A DNA stretch of 64,000 nucleotides from NCBI GenBank assembly GCA_030248225.1, contig JASANE010028202.1, forward strand, positions 1-64,000. The letters are read 5' to 3'. Shown here piece after piece: positions 12,381 to 22,227 of this stretch. Numbering within the stretch: position 1 is the first letter of the stretch; every line of letters begins with the position of its first letter. This DNA is from Trileptium ribeirensis. Lineage: Eukaryota; Nematoda; Enoplea; Enoplida; Thoracostomopsidae. The notes beneath the pieces are model-generated. The model had not been told where the DNA came from. It searched no databases and was given only the letters and a program-made list of their open reading frames with translations. Position numbers and translations under genes: made by a program.

Positions 12381-13172
12381 TAAGGTGTCCCATAAATAAC
12401 GCTCCAACTATAAAATGTTACTAAGACTTACGTAATGTACTTGCAGAAATTATAACCGAACATATAATAAATGTCTACTATAACAAAACGTCTGATACTA
12501 GGATTAATTGGGAAGATCGAACAACTGCAGTAATACTGCATTCAGTTAATCACAGTAGCAGTTAAGTTGTGCGATAATGATTCCGGGATTCCTCTTCATA
12601 GCCCCATTGAAACTATTGCTCCAAGTAATAAAAAATTTGATCTATGTAACAGATTCCGTAGCTCATGTGTCCCCGAACAGGAAGACCACAGTTTGGCAAT
12701 AGTCCGACAAAGCCAATTCACCGATGTGCTGTTTAAAACGGCATCACCAAATCCAGTGTTTTCCAAGTTGTTAAAAGGGTCTAAAACCATTCAGACTGAC
12801 GTTAATTCATGCCAGGAATGACAATAATTATCATCGCAGGGTTGAATGTTGTGAAAGTGGCTACGGCGTCTCGATGAGGATCCAGACTCAGCTAACGGTT
12901 ATTTAGTCGCATGAAGGTAATTTTATACTGAAAGGCCATATTAACCGGCACAATTGTGTTTATTGACATGCAGAAAACCCGCATCACACCATATGAATGC
13001 CCCTGATATGACAGTATCGGACGGCATGTGGTCTGGTAGATTTTTTGGGCCGTTCTTTTTCGATGGTACGGTGAATGAAGACAACTATCGAATGATGCTG
13101 CGAAATAACAGTTTAATTAATATTCAACAGTTTTTTACTTTAATGATGGGGCGTTATTTATGGGACACCCTG
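12381..13172 (+). mobile_element. Degenerate Tc1/mariner-type element
   Basis: Inverted ends are clear: 'aaggtgtcccataaataacgc' at 12382-12402 and 'gcgttatttatgggacaccc' at 13151-13170, flanked by TA on both sides as expected for Tc1/mariner. Inside, the plus strand carries broken pieces of a DDE transposase: one frame reads SHEGNFILKGHINRHNCVY (about 12909-12965), and another reads GPFFFDGTVNEDNYRMML (about 13050-13103). Stops and a frameshift separate them. A 5' open stretch at 12567-12821 (CNRFRSS...) may be the worn helix-turn-helix region. At 792 bp it is shorter than a full element, so it is also internally deleted. Confidence 0.8.
12900..13150 (+). pseudogene. Mariner/IS630-superfamily transposase fragment
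   Basis: Catalytic-domain remains inside the element with ends at 12381 and 13172. The INRHNC...ENPHHT block is followed, one frame over, by GRFFGPFFFDGTVNEDNY. The GPFFFDGTV word is typical of the IS630/Tc3-like transposases common in invertebrates. An in-frame TGA after NCVY and the frame change make it non-functional. No later catalytic acidic residue is preserved. Confidence 0.72.
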
Positions 13173-13189
13173 TATGAACCCACCCATGG

Positions 13190-14045
13190 AGTATGGTAGT
13201 ACCCCGTCAATTTTTGCTACTGAGGAAAATGATCTTTAGTTATATGTATCTCAAAACGCAGGCCTCGTATCAAAAATGTTGCATATCTTTTATGTTCGCC
13301 TTGATATTATCTACAACTTTTGTCGGCCTCGTGGATAAGGATATATAGGGCACAAAATACTGTCCCATTTCAACCCTTTATATATTTTTTAAATATATAA
13401 TCGCTAAATTAACATTATATGGTCGCTATAAAGCTTTTCATGGTCGCTGAAAACAATACAGTGATCTATTTGAACGTATCTGTGACGAGTGTTCTATTTT
13501 GGTAACGTACTCTATCATCTGGGACCCCATCCCGAAAGAACCATGCATGATTTCGTTATGTTAAATGTAATGACATATTTTGTTGGATTCGTTATTACAA
13601 GAGTTTTAGAGGATGCGGAAAACGTTAAAGTAATTTATTCGATTGTATCTGCAACCGATGCAATCTTTTTGTAATGGTACTGTATCTCATGGCCGGCAAC
13701 CTTATGACTCCGTGATTTTCAGCGTGATATGTTATAATTTATTGCAATTGTTGCTGTAATGGATCTCGAGGATGCTGAAAACGACGAAGTGATTTTTAAG
13801 TGCATCTGTGACCAATATACACTTTTTGTAAGAAATTGCATGTCCTGGGACCTCACCTTGATCTATATATGAATGATTTTGTGGGTTTCAATCTAATGAT
13901 GTGATTTGTTGAATCTGCCAATATAAAGGTCTTTAAGGCTGACAAAAATGATGAGTCCAGGAGAGAAAACGTATCTGTAATGTGTCTTATAAATGTAAAC
14001 GTCGCTTGCTCGCAGTGTTACCACTCGCTGCGCAATCATGGGTTG
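13190..14045 (+). repeat. Dispersed repeat family 1, copy 1, with internal ~165-bp repeats
   Basis: This block is homologous, in inverted orientation, to 46985-47890. Shared words in order are 'ttagttatatgtatctcaaaacgcaggcctcgtatc', three ~165-bp internal units starting at 'gctgaaaac' (13447, 13615, 13772, and a partial at 13937), and 'aaacgtcgcttgctcgcagtgtt' near 13992. The internal units give open frames with HDFVMLNVMTYFV, which recur at the other locus. It is an unclassified mobile or satellite-derived sequence. Confidence 0.8.
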
Positions 14046-14448
14046 ACCCACCTTTCAGTTCTAGTATGCATCGAGTGAAAAATTTTGAAAATCGATAAAT
14101 CTACTGATGGGTACGCGTGACACAGCCAGACACATTAAAAGATTACAAATATTTAGAAACAATATTACTTAGATGTTGGATAAAGTGTGAGTCCTATTTG
14201 AATCTTTCGCTGAACGCATGTCCTAAACAAAAAATAAAGCTTCCATAGCTTCACCGCCGCGTCATATAAGACGACAAGCATACCATTAACATCTGCAAAA
14301 GCCTCACAATGATGCCCTTAACGCCTAATGCAAACGTCGTTACGCTGATATTCCGGATATCGGTATGCTGTTTGTCAATATACTTCCTTGTTGTTGTTAC
14401 ATAAGACTTTTACTATTTGCCTTCTAAACTGTTGTATTACTATTTTGG
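14046..14448. other. Downstream of SMYD, no gene seen
   Basis: AT-rich sequence that should include the SMYD 3' untranslated region (minus strand). No coding frame is supported and no polyadenylation signal stands out. Confidence 0.4.
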
Positions 14449-16170
14449 CTACTGTATCAACACTCTGCGTTCCCGTATTTCAACCAAAGAATCTTTAATT
14501 AATGGGAGCAGTGGATAAGTGGCGCCATATACCTCGATCCCGGACTCGGAAGCTTCAGTTAGGCATCGCTCGGCTTCACAATAAGCTTCATCGGCTGTTC
14601 TACACGTCAGCCACATTAAATCGTCTGAAGCACAAATAGCCGCTAGACGTTTCGAGTAAGTAGAGCCTTGTTGAGCTGCCAGATAATTGCCAAGCGTTCC
14701 GCTTCGCATTCCGACCAATACTAGCAACGAAACTATGCTACTATGATGCGGCGGATAGTATGACCGCATTGCTCGAAGTTCATCTTGTCCAAGCAGAACG
14801 GCACGCTGAAGACTCATCATGACAGATTCGTTAGAATCCCAACTATCATCGGAAGACTGTGATGTTTTTTCGACAACCAAAAGATCGCTCAACTTCTTCG
14901 CACAGCGGGCAAGAATAATGTTTACTGATGCCAAACATGACTTTATATCACGATATTGTTTAAACTCCGAGTCCTGAAATCTACCGTTAGCAGCTACTTG
15001 TTTTGTTATTTCTGACAGTAGAAGACGAGACGACTCAAGCGCTGAAGAAAACCGATTCGATGGATAATGTGCATAACAATTTTCACAACGGAACGCGTCA
15101 CTGACACATTCCTGACCATGACAACCTGATTCGACACTTTCATTAGATAACGAATTTTCTATACCATCAAAACCCAAGCTATTATCAATACTACTAAGAG
15201 ATTTTCGTGTGCCTCGAACGGGCATAGCTACACCGTCACATGAAAGACACCTCGCAGCCATTGTCATACGACAATCTCTATGATCGTCCAAGCACGCTTG
15301 ACACTGGCAGTCGAAATAGTATTGACTGGACAAAGCGGCATTACGCTCGGAGCGGGACTGCAACAAAGGAATATAGTTTATCCTAAAATCGGACAGATCC
15401 GCAGCGAAAGAATCTTTGTGCAAGTTGTACACCGCTACCTGTCGTCCGTCAAACGCATAGCATGCATTAGGCATACACGAATGATCGAGAGCTGAAAAAT
15501 TTAAATACAGCGCAATACCGATTGAAATCGAATACGGACGACGATCGTCGGTAACGTGTACAGCGTTGATAAGCAACTTTCCGTACAGTTCAAATAAATC
15601 AGGCCGCGACTTGATATTGTCCAAATTTGCGATCGCTGGCTCAACATATTTTGTCAACAGCAGCACCATGTCGGCAAATTTTGACATCCGACTGCGGTCA
15701 TTTGAAATTTGACAGCAATGCGAAAGCAAATCCGAAAGCGTTCTTCTACGCATGCGATTTGAGAAATTAATACGGCTGTCAGCGGATGAAATACAGTCAC
15801 TACTCGATGGTATGGCTCCATAGTATTCAAGGAGTATTATCTGAGCCGCTAACCTGATAGTTGCCGGTGGATACAGCGGATTTACCGCAGCCAGCAACTC
15901 ACATTCATAGCGATGTAATTTGCGATCGAGCTTTTGACATTCTCGGTTGCAGTAGTATGAAAATTGACACTTCGAACATCGTTGAAGCCGGGTGTTTTCC
16001 GTCGATGATGTGCAACACTGAGCACAATAATCGGCGTGCTTTTCGGTATAGATAGCAAACGAAATAGGATTTTCGCGAAAAATTATCATTATAGTAAATG
16101 TGCCGCTTATAAAAAATGTTTTGTTACGTGGAACGTTAAAGCTGTAATTTTGCTTCATAAATACTAGCAT
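14449..16170 (-). CDS. SMYD-type SET and MYND domain protein
   Basis: A 573-residue intronless frame, longer than SMYD1-3 (~430-490). SMYD proteins transfer methyl groups from S-adenosylmethionine to lysines of histones or cytoplasmic proteins. The MYND zinc finger is intact: C49, C52, C65, C68, C74, C78, H86, C90. The SET core is present as ALDHSCMPNA (227-236) and FRINYIPLL (262-270), where Y266 is the expected catalytic Tyr. The post-SET CxCxxC follows at 288-293. The C-terminal helical (TPR-like) region (about 455-565) resembles SMYD3. An extra Ser-rich, Cys-containing insert fills about 300-370. The N-terminal SET strand with its GxG cofactor motif is missing. The reading resumes at FRENPISF (31-38), as in SMYD3 just after that strand. 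A splice acceptor could lie at 16106-16107 (ttttttataag), so the true N-terminus may be an upstream exon I did not find. Confidence 0.88.
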   Translation of the reverse strand: MLVFMKQNYSFNVPRNKTFFISGTFTIMIIFRENPISFAIYTEKHADYCAQCCTSSTENTRLQRCSKCQFSYYCNRECQKLDRKLHRYECELLAAVNPLYPPATIRLAAQIILLEYYGAIPSSSDCISSADSRINFSNRMRRRTLSDLLSHCCQISNDRSRMSKFADMVLLLTKYVEPAIANLDNIKSRPDLFELYGKLLINAVHVTDDRRPYSISIGIALYLNFSALDHSCMPNACYAFDGRQVAVYNLHKDSFAADLSDFRINYIPLLQSRSERNAALSSQYYFDCQCQACLDDHRDCRMTMAARCLSCDGVAMPVRGTRKSLSSIDNSLGFDGIENSLSNESVESGCHGQECVSDAFRCENCYAHYPSNRFSSALESSRLLLSEITKQVAANGRFQDSEFKQYRDIKSCLASVNIILARCAKKLSDLLVVEKTSQSSDDSWDSNESVMMSLQRAVLLGQDELRAMRSYYPPHHSSIVSLLVLVGMRSGTLGNYLAAQQGSTYSKRLAAICASDDLMWLTCRTADEAYCEAERCLTEASESGIEVYGATYPLLPLIKDSLVEIRERRVLIQ

Positions 16171-16177
16171 TTCAAAG

Positions 16178-16963
16178 CAGGGTTGTCATGGCAATTGATT
16201 TTCAATTCCTATCCCTTCCCATTCCCACGAAAACTTCCGTGGAAATTCCCATGGGAATCTTGAAGCGAATTCTCATAGAGTCCTTCTTGTAGCCAGTCCA
16301 CCGAAACTTGCTGGGAAGATTAAGTTATAGAAGATATCAATACTACGTGCAGGATACGGTATGAATTTTTGTCAGAAGACACTCTTATCGACTCATCCAT
16401 GCTTTATTGTATAAAAAAGGCTAACCTCAGATTTAAATCTACTGATAGAACTAGCTGTACGTTAAAAATAAACTACCATGAAAAATGTTAGTATTATGGC
16501 TGCTTTCTGAAAGGGTTACTTCGGCTCCTAGTAGCGTGGTTCCCCAAGAGATATGCTTGTATTTTGGGGACATGTTGCCATGAGATATGTTAGTATCATG
16601 GTTGCCAGTCTCAATGAAAAGTTCGAGCCTTGGGTGGAGTGATAGAAATTGGAAACCTTTGTATCCGTTAACGCAGCATCTGTACGGAAACTAGAGAAAC
16701 AAGGTTGTATCTAGCGCTATATGTCTGGCCCGTGGCTGCTTGTCATCCTGGCTATCGGGCGCGTCCCCTATAGTGATGGGGATGCTGAACAATACTTGGG
16801 CGCAGCATACTCAACAGTGAACTTGATTCACCGTGCAAAGAATTTGCACGTGCGTGAATTGTTTGGAGCGGACAAAATAGTTTTCAATCGGTTCCAAATA
16901 TTCCTACATGAAAATTGAATTCACATGGGAATAAAAATAATTTCCATCCCCATGACCACCCTG
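16178..16963 (+). mobile_element. Non-autonomous hAT-type element
   Basis: The left end reads CAGGGTTGTCATGGCAATTG and the right end, reverse-complemented, CAGGGTGGTCATGGGGATGG, which are hAT-style termini. The 8-bp flanks TTTCAAAG (16170-16177) and TGTTAAAG (16964-16971) agree at six positions and look like a worn target duplication. Extra sub-terminal inverted similarity runs inward. The frame at 16721-16918 inside it is not a transposase. Its left flank overlaps the first ATG of the SMYD frame. Confidence 0.75.
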
Positions 16964-16971
16964 TGTTAAAG

Positions 16972-19009
16972 GCATACATAAATTCCGTAATAACGCTAAT
17001 TTAATAATTTAGACTGCCCCAAAACTGGCAAATGCCTCATATCTCACAAAACCTAGCAATTTTACAACCAAACTCTCGAATAAGTTAACTTAAGAAGCAC
17101 TAAACTAGAATAGTTTGCAGCAATAACCGGCTGAACTTCGTTGTAGTATTAACAATTTTGTCATGTATTCAACAAATAATTGTCAAAAATGGCTCTGGGC
17201 GGCCAGGACCGAAGCTAATTACATGGAACATATTAATAAATCACATATGAATAGTGGCAGTGCCGCAGCACGCTATTAAAAAGCGAGGGGGCAATAGGCC
17301 TAAATTGTGGACGTCGCGTTACGGCTTCCTGCCTGTGGTCGTAAAGTGGGAAGGGACCATACCCCGTCATGATGCGCCCTTGAGCAGAGTTTTAACCAAA
17401 GCTGGGCTCCGGCTTGCAGTGTCTAGTAGACACCATTTTGCTAATCAGTAATGACATTTGCATTGCAAATATGTCATTCATCACACGCTTTACCCTCCCC
17501 CCGTCCACTTCTTACCTAGTGTTCAATTGATAATTAGTCGGTAGTGGAACTACATTTGTGAGCGGAGCTTGGGCTGTGGCATTACGAATGTACTCAATTT
17601 TATGTTCTTCAAACAACTACATCGCATAGGGCATAGGGCTTTATCATTGGTAAAAATATTATACTTGAATTCTTCGACCCAAAAAACCCTATAATGGTTT
17701 GATCGAAAAGATTCTATTTCAATAAATAACACAAATATTGCAAAATTCTCTATTTTAGCTGCATAAGCTTAACTAATTAGCTAATTACTAATTAACCGCT
17801 CAAAATTTTTAAATCCCAAATATCAGGTGCACACTCTGACATGATAGGCTTTCAAACAAAAAAAAGTTTTTTAAATCGGTTCAGTGGGTCTTGAGATCCG
17901 TCGGACCAAACGAACGAACTAAACAACGGACGGACATCGACCTTTATAGTCCCAGACAGAAAATAAAAACACTTCGCTTCGCTCCGCTCAATTAGTAACC
18001 GAGCAACAGAACATAGATAGAGCACCAAAAACGATCCAGGTTCATTCCACCACCGTTACAAATTTGTCCAGGTATGCCCCAGGGGTCATGTCCTTTAGCC
18101 CAGCAGGCTGACATCGGTCAATTTTCAAGATACAGCAATAATTTTGGTACCATTCGACGAGCTGAATCAGAATATATCCATTTCGGCGAGATTTATGACA
18201 ATTGCTGTCACCAGTACCCTTTGAAACCCAAAATTTTTTATCAAGAAAAGATTCTATATATAATTCGAACCGCATTGAGGAGCTGAGTCGAAAAGTGGTA
18301 AAATCAGCTTAATCGTTTTATAAGCTAAAGAGTTATTTCCATTTAAGCGATATAATACATCGAAAACTTATTCTATTCTAACGCTTAACTCGTTAACCTG
18401 TGACCCGCTTGGAACACTATTCGACTCAGATCATCAATGCAGCTCGAATGTAAATTATGAATATATCGAGTACCAAGGAACAATAAATGATAACCGAAAA
18501 AATGTCTTAAAAATGAAATGGTTATTTTTTGAGCCAGCTTGTCGAGCTGAGTCGAGTGGTGCTAAAATTATAGCATTAATCTTCAAAATTGACTGATTTC
18601 TGGGAGGAGGCTAGAGTAAAAGAACCCAAGGCTGCGCGAAACACACGTAAGTTTACGAACGAAAGGGTTAAGCTCGTACGCTAGAAATGTTTAATTTTTA
18701 TAAAGGAAGACTTCCCTGTTTTATGAACCGGCGCTTGAATATATACGTCGCGCTATTTAAATTTGTATTCCAATAGACTAAATTAGCACATAGGCCAAAA
18801 ACTGCACTGTAACTAAAAGCGAATTTGAACTAAAAACTGTATAGCATACATTGTTTTATTACTAGTGTACATCACATAACGTATCATTCGATTGCATTGT
18901 TTCATTTACGAGTGTAGGCGACAATAAAGGTTTTTGTACAAAGGTATAGTAACAAAATACAAAGAAATATCTATATAAACTAGTGAAGCTCGTTTGTGAG
19001 CCAGAATTC
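16972..19009. other. Repeat-rich intergenic stretch
   Basis: No gene is supported. A GC-richer island at 17180-17460 ends in a near-palindrome 'atgacatttgcattgcaaatatgtcat'. The block 17755-18000 (gctaattactaattaa... cttcgctccgctca) has a loose relative at 53270-53545. The word GAGCTGARTC recurs at about 18161, 18272 and 18545. Confidence 0.45.
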
Positions 19010-19325
19010 GAGTGGTGAGAACAATCCCCCGAAGCAGAAGTGTGAAAAATATTTGAGACAATATTTATGACACTCGCAATGAGCTTGTCGGCCCAGCAAA
19101 CTCCATATCCGACACTAAAACCAACAATAAACACACATTCAGGTGCTTTTCCCACTTCTCACCAAAAATTTCGAAAACGTCATTTTTATGCCAAGTATGA
19201 ACCAGAAGTGTAAAAAATATTTGCCCAACAATATTTTTAACACTTGCAATGAGTTTATTTGGCTAGAAAACCCCATATAAGACACTAAAAGCAACAAAAA
19301 CACACATTTAGGTGCATTTACCACG
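19010..19325. repeat. Diverged ~185-bp tandem duplication
   Basis: Two copies share 'cagaagtgt.aaaaatattt', 'acaatattt.t.acact.gcaatgag', 'ccatat..gacactaaaa.caacaa.aaacacacatt.aggtgc'. On the minus strand both copies give short frames beginning near NAPKCVF or KAPECVF. These are products of the repeat, not two genes. Confidence 0.75.
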
Positions 19326-19440
19326 CCCTTTCAGCAAATTTGAAATTTGGCGCCAACTGTAAGCTTATAGACTCCAGATTGGGAAGTAGTTGAAAAACTT
19401 GTTATATATCATTGGAAAGCCCTGGTAGAGCTACATGGAA

Positions 19441-19720
19441 TAGGCCTATTAGTTTGCGGATACCTCGTTTACTTATTGAGAAAAGTCGCAAAAACTGGAG
19501 GGAGTGCCCGAAAAATGGGCCAAAATGACGTCATTTTGCCCCATAACTTTTCCCACGGGAAAAAATTCAAAAATCGAGCTCTGTCACTACACCTAAATCG
19601 ACCATTGCGGTTCGATCCGCCCAACCGTTATCGATATCCAGGTGCGACAGACACACAGACTGGACCTCCTCAACCCCCCCTCCAGAGCCAAAATTGAAAA
19701 TTCTCGTTCCACTCGCTCGC
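19441..19720 (+). repeat. Dispersed repeat family 2, copy 1
   Basis: Direct relative of 20881-21180. Both start 'taggcctattagtttgcggatac', pass through 'ggccaaaatga.gtcattt..cccc', and end 'atccgcccaacngttntcgagatc...acacacagac', followed by 'cagagcc.aaattgaaaattctcgttccact'. The cacacagacaga tail next to a gttntcgagat word is common at the ends of interspersed repeats in invertebrates. Confidence 0.8.
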
Positions 19721-20639
19721 ACTTTGATTGATATAAATTCCTAGATTTTTGTTCGTCTACTCTGGCAAAATGCTCTGGCTCAAAACATTCCATTGTACAA
19801 TGCACATGCGACTTTTTGCGTTTTGACGGCAGTGTTGTTTCGGCCCTGATTGGGCTCAGGGGGAAAAATCAGAGAAGGGGCCACCATCTTTTCACTATAG
19901 CCCCATAGTCTCTGGACCCCCAATCATCTCTTACCCCCAAAACAGATCTCTTCGAGATCAGGGTCGCTCCTTTTCAGGTATAAGCTCCTGATGATGCTAA
20001 ATTGTTCTTTTATTTGGATTTTTTGGGGTATAGACTTTTTGACAAATTTTTTCCTAAAGCTCAGCTTAATATCGTCACCCCCCTAACCCCCATGGACCAG
20101 TTTTTCCTGCTCTTTCCAATGGAAAAGGGTTCAGGGCTCTAGCTCTTCAAGGGGGTTCAGGAGAGGGGCCCAATTTCAGGGTCGGATTTTTTTAGAAATA
20201 TGGATTTCGGTTTAGATCTTTTTGGACATAAATTTTGGATTGGGATCAAATTTGGATATGATATAGAAAATACCATGGGCTATACGGCGATCCATAGGGT
20301 GTGACGATTACTGTCCGTCGCAAGAAGATATGACTCCCGATATCGGGAATGCAAGCGAAAAATGGATATTTTGATGTTTGGAAATTAGGTTTAGACTGGG
20401 CTCAGTCTTAGGGCAAGCTTGAAGTTTAGGTTAGGGTATCCGAAAATACTGCACCGGCAAACGCAGGCGAGGCAGCACCAGCACTGTGCACGCAAAACCG
20501 TGGCAGTGAGCCAGCGCAGCGGCTTAGTGCGGAGGTCCGGGGGGCGACAGCCTCCCCTCCGGCTTAGTCTTATTGTTGTTAGGCTTAATCTAGAACTCTA
20601 TAAGAAAACGTATTACAGACATTGGAACTAACCTCTAGA
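19721..20639. other. Sequence between family 2 copies
   Basis: Contains C-rich stretches and a GC-rich stretch at 20450-20570 (gcggaggtccggggggcgacagcctcc). No intact frame is recognised. It is probably the remainder of the Merlin-type element or of another repeat. Confidence 0.4.
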
Positions 20640-20875
20640 CGCGGTACATGTTTCCGATTTGAACAATGAGTGCACCGACAATATTTTGAGCGAATTGTCA
20701 TCGCCATTGAAATTCAAAAAGGGTTCGCTGGAATAGGCTATGAGGAACACCTTGACGTCGCCGAATGCAGGTTTTCAAATTTCCCCAGAGACAATCAATG
20801 TTTTGCGCATGGGCGTCGGGATTAAGGAATTGGCGGTTATGGTGGTTGACCGTAGCGTGAGTATATTGCTGGGGG
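20640..20875 (-). pseudogene. Merlin/IS1595-type transposase relic
   Basis: On the minus strand one frame reads HATVNHHNRQFLNPDAHAQN, then IDCLWGNLKTCIRRRQGVPH, then FEFQWR followed by a stop. The VNH...F.NP...I...W..K....R.G.....L....FEF.WR pattern is the C-terminal catalytic part of IS1595/ISXO2-like transposases, which in eukaryotes are the Merlin superfamily. Only this C-terminal piece survives, and a TGA follows FQWR where the domain should continue. It sits directly against copy 2 of family 2 at 20881, so the upstream half was probably lost or displaced by that repeat. Confidence 0.72.
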
Positions 20876-20880
20876 CTAGG

Positions 20881-21180
20881 TAGGCCTATTAGTTTGCGGA
20901 TACTTACTGAGAAAAGTTACAAAAACTGGGGGGGTGTCCGAAAAATCGGCCAAAATGAGGTCATTTTTCCCCACAGGAAAAATTCAAAAATCGGGCTCCG
21001 TCATGACTCCTTAATCGACCAGTGCGGTTCGAATGAGCTATCTTGCATCAAAATCCGCCCAACAGTTTTCGAGATCAAGCGACAAAAACACACAGACAGA
21101 CAGAGCCTCCTTAACCCCCTTCCAGAGCCGAAATTGAAAATTCTCGTTCCACTGGCTCGCTTCACTCGCGAGTGGAATGA
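20881..21180 (+). repeat. Dispersed repeat family 2, copy 2
   Basis: Direct relative of 19441-19720, with the same start word and the same 3' words ending '...cacacagacagacaga'. It ends with 'ctcgcttcactcgcgagtgga', which can fold on itself. The frame at 20894-21205 follows the repeat and is not a gene. Confidence 0.8.
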
Positions 21181-21687
21181 TCTCGCTAAACCAGGGTCAA
21201 CTTAAGATAGCTTCAGGAAATTTTCCTTGCCGCTACTCACACAGCATGTGCCCCCCGAACTCTTTGCTATAAACACTTTTTCCTAACGATGTAACGTATT
21301 GAACCCACAGGGTTACCTGAGTCGATCGTATTATAAGTATAAAACAGGCAGAACACGGCTGGGGTTTAGGTTTTTAGCTTCACAAATTGCAGAGGACTCC
21401 CACAAGACATATCGACTTATCTCCGGCTTAGGCTGAGTGTGATTATAAAATACGCAGCTTAGAAGACTAAATATATCAAGAACGACACAGTATGCACTTT
21501 ACTTACGCCCCTAAAAGTTAGATTGGCCCACCAGCAGACAATGACACTACCACATAAATTCTGAGAATGGTAAGCATTCCAGATTACAACTACGGCGAAA
21601 CACCCGTTGTGTTGGTACATACGCATGTAATATAATGAAGTTTTAAGTGATTATATTAAACAAGTTTCAAGTTTGTTGGAGATATAT

Positions 21688-21763
21688 GCTTGTACAATAT
21701 AATGTAAGCGCGAAATGTGTTTCATGCTTGTACAATATAATATAAGCGCGAAATGTGTTTCAA
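21688..21763. repeat. 38-bp direct duplication
   Basis: Two adjacent copies of 'atgcttgtacaatataatrtaagcgcgaaatgtgtttc', differing at one base. The duplication is recent and local. Confidence 0.9.
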
Positions 21764-22074
21764 AAGGCTTTATAACACTCTTGCACGGATCTAAGAAATC
21801 GTTTTTGCTACTTTAAGAGATTGATTTCAACAGTAATATTAGCTTCCACATTTTCTTCATATGCAAGACGTATAACTGCTAATGTTGTTTATGTAACAGC
21901 TATGATAGCAAATAAAGAATTGCTTTAATTCCAATGTAACTTGACAGTCACTAATCGCTTACTCTTGAGATATATATAAAATACCAAACTAGTGTCGAAA
22001 TTTATTGAGACAAGTAAGCATACAATGTAAATAAAGCATTTTTATCATTTAACTCTGGACTAAGACCATTTTTA

Positions 22075-22227
22075 TCATACAAAACATGAACCAATGTGAC
22101 GGTTACTCGCTGCAATAACTCTAGCCCAACGCCTTATCTGAGTTAGAGAAGGAAGGTGGGCTGCCGCTCCTAAACATTCTACAATGCTGTTCTTTTGCCC
22201 AACAATACCTATTATAACTTTTGACCG
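22075..22227 (-). CDS. Probable terminal exon of an unidentified gene
   Basis: On the minus strand a possible acceptor (cacctttag, ending at 22228) opens a phase-0 frame of 50 codons ending in TGA. It begins RSKVIIGIVGQKNSIVECLG and ends in RRWARVIAASNRHIGSCFV. Residue use is protein-like, with little of the Lys/Asn/Ile bias of chance frames here. An AATAAA signal follows the stop by about 70 bases on the same strand (21998-22003). I do not recognise the family; the LPSLTQIRRWARV stretch faintly recalls the end of a glutathione-transferase-like fold, which is speculation. Upstream exons, if real, should lie at higher coordinates between here and 27 kb; I found none. The plus strand of 22221-22330 also looks protein-like, so the strand is not certain. 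Confidence 0.38.
   Translation of the reverse strand, partial: RSKVIIGIVGQKNSIVECLGAAAHLPSLTQIRRWARVIAASNRHIGSCFV

Noticed and set aside
12567..12821. An 84-codon plus-strand frame taken first for a host exon
   Set aside because: It lies inside the mariner-type inverted ends, at the place of the transposase N-terminus.
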